From: Anaspis maculata
Lineage: Eukaryota; Arthropoda; Insecta; Coleoptera; Scraptiidae
DNA: 64,000 bases
NCBI GenBank assembly: GCA_949128115.1
Contig: OX421965.1
Span: forward strand, 11,439,420 to 11,503,419
Reading direction: 5' to 3'
In this document: positions 37,301-49,300 of the stretch, piece after piece
How positions within the stretch are numbered: position 1 is the first letter of the stretch
Layout: every line of letters begins with the position of its first letter
Program-made: the position numbers and the translations under genes
Notes under the pieces: model-generated
Database searches by the model: none
What the model saw: only the letters and a program-made list of their open reading frames with translations
What the model was told of the DNA's origin: nothing

Positions 37301-40300
37301 GCATCAGGCATCGTGTACAGGATGAGAAGGGTAGGTGTGTCGGAGAGGTCAATTTTTCAACTCCCTCAACTTTATCTCGACTTTTATTGAAAAATAGTTG
37401 CAGATTTTTTTCTGATGCTGTTTTTGGAAAGCTCAAAATCTCCCAACAGTCTTTTTTTTTGTATGGCGGCCACTTTTATGTAAAAGTGACGATTTTTTTT
37501 TGTGAAATTCACTGAATCAAACTTTGGAATATCCCTATTTTTCGTTGAATATGGGACCGAGCTGGTGGTGACAAGATGATTATCCCGAGTTAGTTTGCTT
37601 CAACATATTTGTTGTTCGCACATCTAGAGTACCTGAGCTATCATCTCTAGCAAAAACCTGAGCTTAATCCGAGGTGTAGAAGTCGAGATATTGCCTGGAA
37701 ATATCTGGACGGAATAATGAGAACATGAACGATGCGCGGGTTGCGCACGGGTCGTGGGTTGCGCAAAAGACTCCTGCCCAGGAGCTGGTGAATTCTGGAT
37801 TAAATTCTGTGGTGCAAAAAGTTGGAGATATGGTACCTAGTCAGTCGAATTCTGAGGAAAGTTCGCATCTATTAGCTCAATTCCGTAGGGAGGGTGGAAG
37901 TGCGCATCCAACCATCAGTCTGCAAAGTAGTAGGGTACGAAATGACTTTATGGCGATAATTATTTTACCATTTATTTTAGCTGCTACTGCTTTGCTTCTA
38001 ACAATCTAACTTTAATCATACGAGTATGTAACATGCGAGTTAATACACTTATGAACTAAATAATTGATTTATTGCAGTCGGTTACACTTCCCGAGATGTC
38101 CTCTACCGGTGGAACAAGGACAGACAAGTTGCGATCGCTGATGACATGAAGCTGTCCCAGTTCGACTTGATTGCAACCCCCGCTGCCAACCACACGGATT
38201 TCGTACCCAACGGTGGAGCAAAATCAGGTGCTTGTTTTCTAGAATTGATAAAATGGAAAATACCAGCCATATCCTTTACTCTGACTGGTCTTGTGTTGTG
38301 TTCGAGCTCTAAGCTTCATGAGATATCTGGATGCGGTTCCTCTTGCAGAACACACACGGTCTGTGGGAGGGAGATCACAGGGAGTATAACGTTTGTTTGC
38401 TTAAAATGCAATCACAGTTCGGTTTCTCTGGATGTTTGCTTGTCTCCGGCCTAAACTAATTTGGTCGGATAATGAGGTTGAAACTGGGGGAAAATGTCAA
38501 AGCTCCCTTCGGACATCATCATTATCAGAGTCGATGGGCGGAATATCCCGGTCTGACGCTACTTACACTATCTAGCCGTGGCCATAATTCAGGGTGAATT
38601 TACAAAATAAAATGCGCAAGAATATTTCGATACCTACCCACATAGATTTTTACGGCATTCGAAAAATGCTTCCTCAAGTCTGCTGTTCGGATAAAAGGCC
38701 TTAAATCTAGATTGTACATTTTCATGTTTCAAGTAATTTCATAGTTATAAACCTGTACACTGTAGCAGCAAACATGCCTTATATCAACGGTCCTCAACGT
38801 GGGGTAGGCCACTATTTGACCAGCGAAGCTATCCAAATGTACAGGCTCAGGATGTCGCAGCTATTAGTACGACTCGATTTTCTCAGAAAATATCGAAGGC
38901 AACAATAGTACCTACCCATATTGTCCAATGAAGAATAAGGAATGACACCCATTTCTTCACAAGCATGCTAAACAAAGTGGTTAGATAGTGGTGGTTAGAT
39001 GAAAAAAGTCTCTTTCTTTGGGCTCCCTGTTGATGTGCCGCTGTTACTGTACCAAGCACAGTACCTATGCCAGAAATTATGTTTTGAATTCCAGCAAACT
39101 CAATTTATTATTTTATCAGTTCCAGTAGTCAAAAATGTACATTTTTTGGCCAGAAGGCGTAGACGAGTCATGTAGAATAATTTTGGGGAAGGTCGATTTA
39201 GCACCATCAATTACTTACAGGCATCATTGGCACATCAAAATGAACCTTGGAGAAATATGCATCTTTTTCAATCAAAATAATCTTGTTTTACCGGTCATCA
39301 TTAATTTCTTACATTGTATTGTGACTCGCCCTGTTGAAGTTGCAGTGTCTTTGCATCTAGGAGCACATACAACTATCGGCGCCCCTTCAAAAGAAACCTC
39401 GGAGCTCAAATTCCTAATGAAAATCTCGTTGCTTTGGAATTTTCTGAAAAAAAAATCGAGCTTGTGTGTCCCCAGCTGGGGCTTCCTGTAGGTACACCAC
39501 ACGACTCATTATGAGGGACGGCATTAACAAAGCAGCGAAGCTGCTCAAATATCAATATGCTTCATCGTGAGGGACAGCCGATATCAAAGCTGCTCCAAAA
39601 TAAAGAACCGTATATTATGATGAGAAATATTCGGCGAGATCGCCCTTGTAGAGTAGAACGCGAACAACGTATTTGCTCGAGTATTTGCTCGTTTTGATAA
39701 TCTGATAATGGACGGAACGGAGTCGCGCTTTGTTCTCCTTCCTCTGTATGTATGTCTAATAAATATATACTTTTCCATTCGTCACTTAAAAAGCCCTTCG
39801 CGCAAATGAATTATTCACACACTATCAGAGATGACGATTTCGGCCTTCTCCTTCGCATCCTCTCACCCTGTGTATAGTAATTCATTCATCATATTCGCTT
39901 GTTGTTGGTTTCCAGCGGAATATTCAATGCTGCTTGTCAGTTTCCATCTGCAACGACACATGGGGAACTTTCTGATTCAGGTCTACGGACCCTGCGTTCT
40001 CCTGGTTGTTTTGTCTTGGGTGTCGTTTTGGCTAAACCGAGAGGCCACGGCGGATCGGGTCTCCTTAGGTAGGTAAATAAATTATTCAAACTTCGACATA
40101 ATTATCTATAATAGGGTGCGTACGAGGTCTGTTCATTAAGTACCTAGTGTGCATATTTTTTTAGATGAATCATGCTTCTTTTATTATTTCAAAAAAGAGC
40201 TATATGTCTGTAAGATGAATAATGATTATTTTGATACAGGTGGCGTTTACTGGATTTTAATGATGCCCTGAACGTTAGGTATGTAGGTATTATAACGATT

Positions 40301-43300
40301 GAGGAGACTGGGATCTTGGTGAAGGTCCCCAAAAAGCTCATCAGTGCAAAAGCATTCAGGTGAAAAAGAGAGTCTGATATCACAAAAGTAGACACAAAAA
40401 CTGACCTGCGTGAGATTCTCTGGTGGCGCCATCTCTCAAGCAAGATATATGACCAGCGTAAATTGAATATTTATTTAGATTTCACAAAAAAACTGCAAAA
40501 CTGTATAAATGGTTGCATTTTCTCTAGTAAGAGAGCTCTTTAGTAGTGGATTATCAAGCATTAAGGCTAAAGGGGACTGAAATTGAGTACCAAGTGTGCG
40601 ACAGAGAGAAAATACATCAAAAGTAATAAAATGTTTTCGAGAAAACTATCAGTCCGATTTCAGATCTAAAAAAAGGGTTATACTCAGATTTCAATTCTAT
40701 TTGATGCACTAGTCAAAAAAAAAATTCAAAAAATTTTTTCCATTTTTTTTTCAATTTTACAAAATAATTTTGATTTTTTTTAAAATAGCAGGTAGTCATT
40801 TTGAAGTACTAAAAATATCAAACATTAATCTGTTTTAAGAATTTTTGTAGCATGAATGGTGCCCTCCAAAACACATTTTGAAAATCTTTCTTTGTTATTT
40901 GCCGCCCGCTGCAGCTGTTCTCCGCGATGAGTCATTCATGATATAGGTAGTGATCACTTTCTGCACACATGGTGTCATAATGTTCCCTGAGAAATAGGCG
41001 AAATAGCAGTAGTAAAGATTTGTGACATCAAGGTATTACGCCAATATATTTCGTTGCTACGATTTTTGAAATTTTAATTTTTTTCAAGTTGATTATTTCT
41101 CTCACGTGATTACACTATCTAGATCCACAATCTACTGATACTCCAACATACTCATATCTGATTATAAAGGGACAAACATTGTAAAGTCATATTGCAATTG
41201 CAAAACAAAAGGCTGCACAAATGTGTATATGTATTTAAAACTATATACACTGGAAGTAAATAACAAAACCGCAAAGAACTACTACTATAGTCTGTACACC
41301 GATAGAACGGACTTTTTTGAATTTCAGTGATGTAACCTATAGCAAACAAAAGCACCAAAGACTGTAACAACATAGGCGCGTTTGGAACTAATATTAGTTT
41401 TGTTCGGTTGGTAGTCTTACCCGGGCAAATTATTCCTACGCCAAACCAATGGCATTACATTCAGCGAGTTTGACACTTACGTACGATTTCTAACCTCCAT
41501 TTCTCTATGATGTTTGTTATTTTTAGTCGGCTCGGCTGTTGTGAGTGTTGTGTAATAAAATCAGCTTCATTCTAAAATATTATTTTCTCATTCATTAAAA
41601 TTGGTATTAATCTGGTGTCATTTAAAATTACCATAGCACTTAGCTGTGATTAACGGAAATAAGCACCTCTTTCTAACTGGAATTTTAAATTTCGCGGGTA
41701 ACGCTCGGTACTACTTTTCAAGCGGATGAATCTGGTGGTCCTTTCTATCAGTGTATAGAGTATACTAGTCCTACTCCGTCTGAAGTCTGTTTGTCTGTCT
41801 GTCCGTCCGTTTGAGTCCTGTGTGGATATCTGTCTGCTTGTTTGTGTGCCTGGCTGTCTGTGTGGTTAACTTCGTGAATGAACTCAGCTCATTTGATTTT
41901 TGTTGAAATCGTTCCATTAGAATGCACTTGTTTCGTATAAAATTCGTATTACGTATCGTAGTACGATCCGCGTTTGAGTGTCGAAAAGTGGCCAGTACCT
42001 AAGAACCGTTGATGGGAAAAAAGTCATGGCATTTCAACTTTCTCGAATGGGCATGCTCCTACAAGCTCGCAAATCGATGATCTCAGGCAGTAAAATTTTG
42101 ATGTAGAAGTCAGTCAATTTTGTTTTTATTTTGTCAGTCCAATATGTCCTTGTACTTGAAAATAGTTATTGTGTGTCCAGTTAAGCTGAGAATTTCTCTC
42201 CAAACAAAATTGTTGATTGGTCTGTATGGCTTCCTGTATGGTCTTTTGTTTTGCCGACTTAGGACATTTCACCTTGATGATAGTACCATTCTGATGAGGA
42301 AGAAGCCCCGTCTGGCAATTCCGCAAGATATTCATGGGTCGGGTCCACAAACAGGCCTCATAGTTCAAGTGTGAGGCTGTATTCCGTTAAGTTCAGTTCT
42401 AATCAAACCACACAACTTTTTTCTTATGGTGCGATTCTCTAAAAAAATACGTTCCATAAAGGCTGTTACGTTGTTATTACCCAGGCAACAGCCAATTGCC
42501 GACACGAATTTTTACATAACAGAGCGTTTATGGAATGTTATTTTTTACAGAATAGCACTAATTCATCTTTTTTTCTATCTTGAACGGTAAGGCCACTATG
42601 AGATAATTACGCTAGGATCGACCACCCTGTATCTTCCCATAGCTTCCAGTTACTGGGTACAATGCCTGTTCTAAATTTTCATTAGAATCAAAGATTGAAA
42701 TTGGCTGCTCCCAATGGGCGACAGACTGCTGAGATAAGGTGCTTGTACTTGCACCAGGGTGCACCGTTGGTATATGGGTGAACTTTTTTTTTTAATTTTC
42801 GAATGTTTCAAGAATTTGATTTCAACAAAAATTAGTTTTAGTCATTTTGTGAGCTGCAGTTTCCTATAACATTAAAAAAGTATGTATACATCTCTGTAAC
42901 TGTTTCTTTTTGATTTGCGGGCCAACTTGACGGATAGCGTTTTCCATCTCTTGTTATATACATTTTGTGCATAAAACAGAAAACAAAATAAAGCCTCCTA
43001 CTGTACTTTTTTCCTCTTTATAGTAGTTTTTCACTTATCTTACTTATTTTTTTCTGGAGTAGATTTCATATATATCGAGTGACGGAGCTATTAATAATTA
43101 AAATTGAAAAGTTACCGATTAGGTATTGCCCAGTTGCTTGTTACACTGTTGGGATTTTCTACGGGACTGGAGATACAGTCCAGGCATTAACTCTGCAATT
43201 ACGACCAAGGTCTTATTTCTCGCTGACTATAAATATTGTATGAAGATACCGGACGGGAACCGCTGGCGTTTGCAGGTGGCGGCGGCAGGCGGTGAGCTTC

Positions 43301-46300
43301 AAAGGGAAATATTCAAAATTGATTTCGGTCGATTCTATTCATGATATTTGAATTTTGAAAAAAGGTTAATATACAATATTCATCACAGAATAAAATGACT
43401 ACCTTAAATTTAAAAAAAAAAAATGAAAATTTGAGAAAATAAAAAAAAAATTCCGAAAAATGCAAAAATTAAAATTTTTGACTACAGCATCAAATAGTTA
43501 TATATTCTAAAAATAATAACGTTCGAATTTTTTAAAATCGGTTTATTGAGTGAATTTTGAGAATGTTATTAGTTTCCGCGCCATCTCGCGTCGCAGAAAC
43601 ACATTATTTTATCGTCCCCTTTACCCTTAAGATATATCGGACTTCAGGAATTAAAATAAAAAATAAAATGCACAAGTGAGTAGGTAGGTACTTGATTGTG
43701 TCTTTGTGATTCGTGAAATAAATTCAAGACATTCGTGTTATATCCCAAGCAAAAAAAATCGCTTCAGAGATTCATGAATTTAATTACGTATTCACTCTAT
43801 TTACTAAATTTTACGAACAGTCCTCGTACATCATCCACGCATCTTGTTCTATTTTAATTTGTTTGCACCTTCCAGGCATCACGACCGTGCTGACGATGAC
43901 GTTTCTGGGATTAGAAGCCAGGACTGATTTGCCCAAAGTCCCCTATCCCACCGCATTGGACTTTTTCGTCTTCCTATCGTTCGCTTTCATTTTCGCCACG
44001 ATTATCCAGGTGAACAATTCAATTTCAACCAATGAATTCTGTCAATCTTTAAACCAGCTTAAGGGGCGCGGTGGCAAGCATTAGGATGCACTCAGTAGTA
44101 CAGTGTTGGTTATTATCACGGGCAAGTGTATTACGGCTCTGTACAAATTTTCTCAATTTTTTGAAAACCGGCTGCAAGAAATAACGAGCTCTAGGCTGAT
44201 TCCAATCAAAAACTTGGGTTGCGTTCTCAATTCTTGTGAAAATGAAATGTTACTGAAAAGTGGCAGATTGATATTATTGTTCAGATATATTATCGGTGCG
44301 GGCACAATATACAATGCCGCAGAGAATTCCTGAACTACGCCTTCAGTGTGCTGATATTCAGGTTCGTTTTTGTACAACTAATTTACTGATATGTACCTAC
44401 CCATATTAGTACCAGTGGATGTGAGTGAGTAAGTGAACACTTGGAGCGTTGCGGCTAAGAACGTGGAATTAGGATGGAAAGTATGAGTCACTCTCAGTTA
44501 TCCACGCTCCAAGTGTTCACTTACTCACTCACACCCACTGTGGATGTGAACGAGTCACTCTCAATTATTTCGATCCAATAGTATTAGTCCGTAGGCTAGT
44601 TGCATAAAATGGAATAAACCTTGCATTTTTTGATGAGAAGATGCTACTTGATGGAAATGTTCTTTGCATCATACTCTTCCGATCCAGAAAGGTAGCCAAC
44701 AGTGCCATCCATGCCGGCAGCGTATACAGGGTGAAACAGAAGAAAAAGTTGGAAAATTATATTCAAATAACCAAAGCATGTGGAGACGTGTAATTCACCA
44801 CATACATTAACTGTTTCATGCTCATACTCATAACTCATAGCAGACCGTTCTTGATTACCTTGAACCGTCTTTGAAATGTAGGAGAAAAACAGAAAAAAAC
44901 CAAAAACACTCTTTTTTTTATAAATAAGTGATTCTTAGAGATATCGACACAATACTTGAAATTTCTACAAAGAGTGATGTTAGAAATGATATGAGCTGAG
45001 TAGCCAATTCCTAAGCCAACTATTTCCAGAAATACGACTGTCAACTTTTTTTCCTCTTGAGCACCATCTTGAATTTACCCTGTGAGGCATCGTTGGAAAA
45101 GTGATTGGTTATCATAATAATGATAATATGTGATTATTGCATCGTAAAAACAACCTCCTCATCATAATTTAGTAACCTCTTTGGCGGGAAAGAATTGCCA
45201 TTCACGCATTTTCTGGCTCTTCAAAGCTTTAGTGCCCATGATGGCATTTGCAACATCTGTAATGGTAAAATATGTTACGCATTGTGAACCTTGATGTACT
45301 TTGAGGTAGCTTACAAAGTTTTACAATCACCAACTGGAAGGTTTGTTTTTAGAAGCTGTTTGAACACAATTTGTTAAATTTTTTTATGGAAAATGCAAAA
45401 TATTGGATCTTTCCCCCTTATTTGATCCCTCGTTGAGGAAAGCCTGAAACCGAAAGTCTCCAAAATTTGTATGCTAATGATTCACTGAGAACTGCTCTTC
45501 AATGTGTAGTTGTCAAAATCTGCATAGTTGCGTTCAGATTCCAGACAGAGAGCGACAAAGATCGAAATGTCCCTTTTAGATAGGCTTCCCGCAATACACA
45601 GGTTCTGTAAGACTCTCAAGCGTAAGTGAAAGGCTTGAAACATTACTAACTTAAGACTCTAATAGTGTACCAAATTGCACATTAATGTTATTAAAAGCAA
45701 GGTCTCCAGGCAGTTTTCAGTCTAGCTCTGGACTAGTTTTTTCTCGACTGTAATTTATGTCTTTTTATACTGCATGAACTTCTTTCTCGCTCTCTGTCTG
45801 GATCCGAACACATCTATGCAATTTTTGACAACTAAACATTGAAGAGCACTTCCCACTGAACCATTATCATAAAAAATTCGGAGACTTTCGGTTTCAGGCT
45901 ATTCTCAGTCAGGGATCAAGTAAGGGTGAGCGACCCAATATTTTGTATTTTTCATGAAAAGAACGACACAAATTTTGTTCAAACAGCTTTTAAGAAGAAA
46001 CCTCTCAATTGATGATGGTGAAACTTGCTAGGCTACTTCGAAGTACATCAAGGTTTATAATGCGTGACATATTTCATCATTCCAGATATTGCAAATGCCA
46101 TTATTGGCACTAAAGGTTATGGTTAAGAGCCAAAAAATACGTGAATGACAATTCTTTCCCGCCGAAGAGGTCACTAAATTATGATGAAGAGGTTGTTTTT
46201 GCGATGCAATGATTTCATGTTACCATTATTATAATAACCAATCACTTTTTCAACGATGCCTCACAGGGCAGATTCAAGATGGTGCTCAAGAGGAAAAAAA

Positions 46301-49300
46301 AGTTCACAATCGTATTTCTGGAAATAGTTGGCTTAATAATTGGCTACTCAGCTCATATCATTTCTAATATTACTTTTTGTAGAAATACCCAGTATTGTGT
46401 CACTATCTCGAAGTATTACTTTTTTATGGAAAAAAGAGTGTTCTTGTTTTTTTTTCTGGTTTTCCCCTACATTTTAAAGACGGTTCAAGGTAATCAAGAA
46501 CAGTTTGCTGTGACTTTATAAGCATAAAATAATTGATGTATGTGGTGAGTTACACGTCTCCACATGTTTCGGTTAATTAAATATAATTTTTCAACTTTTT
46601 TTTTTCTGTATCACCCTGTACCTATACGCCGCTGGCATGGATGGCGCTGATGACTATCTTTTTGGATCGGAAGAGTACGATGCAAAGAACATTTCCACCG
46701 AGTGGCATCTTCTCATCAAAAAATGCAAGGTACTTTCAACTAGCATCCGGACTATATAGCTGAAATAATTTTTCCAAGAACAAACTGCTGCATAGATCGA
46801 TATTTCTCCTGTATTTTTGCGAAAACTCAACAAACTCCGATCTTAAATAGAGGTGTCCTTGAACAAGGATACAGTGATGAATACAAAGATATAACCGATA
46901 ATAATCATTATTATAAGTAAGTAGGTATTAGGTAAGTAGGTATTGATGCGCAGCCAGTCTCAAATTTAGTTCTGCATAGGCTTTATATCGCAATAATGTT
47001 GCTAGATATCGCTTTTTTTGACGTAAGTAACGACAACGTGTATAACGACAACAAAAACATTTTAGGGTTATATCGCAAAATTTCTGCGATCTATCATATA
47101 TCGCACATGAAGACTTATTGGCTTCAGCAAATTTCCGTAGTGTGACTGGTCAATATCTAGGGTCAAACTTGAAGTGACCAATAATAGTCTGGAGTGCCCA
47201 CATGAAATCGAAGCCAGAACTCCCACCCGAAAGCCAACCAGGTGGTGACATTAATGATGGTAATAAACGACAGTGACTTGATACAATCAGTGACCCTTCT
47301 TTTATTGTTTTTGTCGCTTTTAACTCAAAGGGAGCCTCCAGGAGCGCTTTCAAGATATATAAATTCAAATCAGTCAAGATCAATGTTTGAGAAATTGAAT
47401 TCTTGCAGTTTGCCGTCGTCCACTACTTCACTAAATACGGCTCTGGAGAGTGCTACTTCAGCTCGGACTTCAATTCGGACTCGAGCAGTGACGAGGAAGA
47501 ATGGACGACGATAGAGACCAAAGAGAGCTCCAGCAAAGGAACCCCCGTGCACGTAAGGATGAGCGCTATCATTCAGATTTTGCTAATTTTTTTTCCATCG
47601 TTCAATTCAATTTAACGCCGTATTGAGCACACCGTTCACGTGAGAGATTGGAATTTCATGGTCAATTTCATTTGTGCTGGCCAGTTTTTTTTTTTCTATA
47701 GTAGGTAATATCACGATAGTACCTACCTACTTTGTTTTCGGATCGGGCCGATCGCGAAAAAATTCGTTTTATTCGAAGCCGCCGAAAGTGAAATACCTAG
47801 CTAATAATAATATTATGGCATTCGCGGGGGAAGCAGGCGCGATAATATCCGGAGAAAGCGCATCTACTTTTTGCGTTTACAATTTCCGAATTATTACGTT
47901 GTGCTGGAGGTTCATCCCAAGAAGATCAATCGACTTCTTGAATGGTCGTAAGTAAAGCATAGTATCATAGAGTGTATTCTACTCTCGTGTTGTAGCCGAG
48001 GTTGTAGCCATCTTCGTAGCCATCATTACACGCTCATTAAATAATAATATATCTACTATTATATAGCTCTAGCTGTCTTGTATGAAACAAACATGTATTA
48101 AACTCTTACATCCCTAATAAGTTTTAAGGTTAAAAAAATTTATTCATGAAATTTCGAAGTTGTTATCGATTATCGACCAGTGGATGTTCGCCCGAGAAAA
48201 TATTGTGAAGTAGGTAGGTTAGTCGACATCCTGGTGTGACATCACAGCAGATTTTTTAGATAAATGCGACATGTCCTTATCATTGTTAGTGGACGTGGTA
48301 CAACAGAAATAGGGAATATTAGTTGCAAATGATGATAAAGGCAAACCACTTTGCATGGTTACAACTGAGACCTAAATGAACGATTTGACCCGCAGTGCTT
48401 TTCTTTTCGTCCCTTAGGATTTGAATAGCGCCTTTTTTTCAAAATGGTGGATATTATCTAGGGGCAAAAGGTATTGAATAGCCTGGTGATGTACAGCTTA
48501 GTAGAAATGTATGGGGCTATGTCTCAATCGGTTTCTGGGACATCAAACACTATTTAAAAAAATGTTGGACTATTGACATCTGTAGCAGGCAAATTTAGTG
48601 GAGGCGCCAAATGGAATTTAGTACTGTCATAAGAAAATTGCTGTAACATTTTTATTTTTCAACGGGTTTTGACACACGACATCTCATTTTGTGAAAAAGT
48701 AAATTCTTCTTGTTACCTTATACCTTCCGTTGAAAAAAAACGTTGAGGAATGTTGAAAAAAAAAATTGAAAAAAAAAAGATTTTTAATATTTTTTGTATT
48801 TTTATGCAATTTTCCCTATTTGCAGACTTTGATGTGCCCTTTCTAAATTTGCACTTTTTCGATTTATATCTTTGCAGCAGGTGCCGCCATATTTAAAAAA
48901 TGATGTCTGAAAAGAAGTTTTTGACAATATCTGAATTTTGGCCCTTGTGAAAATAACATGTTTATATACATATGAGTACATTCAATTCTTCCTAGTTTGA
49001 CATCTGAAGCAGCTCTGTGCGACCCGCGGTTCTTGAGCTAGACCTTCTGGAAATATCAATTTTCGGTTCCAAAAGAATAAAAAACCGCCTCTTGGGTGTG
49101 CCAGGTCCACCAATGTTCATGATTTGTGATATATGACGACGCGTTGTTAATGGGTAACTTGATTAAGACATGGAGGTGATCCAGTGGTGAAATCCCGTAG
49201 GCGCGGTCACTATTTAACACCGAAAATTGATACTCCCGGAAGCTCTAGCTCAAGAACCCTGAGTCGCACAGAGATGGTTCAGGTGTCAAATTGTGGAGAA

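Larger units (their letters stand above)
40565..43626. mobile_element. TTAA-type DNA transposon, copy 2, perfect TTAA duplication
   Basis: Starts GGCTAAAGGGGAC, ends GTCCCCTTTACCC, flanked by TTAA at 40561-40564 and 43627-43630. Homologous to 12570-18808 along its whole length but without the three insertions found there. It carries its own MITE at 41288-41762. A YqaJ-like fragment and a conserved 70-residue frame are shared with copy 1. TTAA duplication points to a piggyBac- or Kolobok-type enzyme; the element looks non-autonomous. Confidence 0.87.

Noticed and set aside
38228..40500. 118-residue frame at 39135-39491 as an extra receptor exon
   Set aside because: It does not align with channel sequence and the flanking exons already join in phase.
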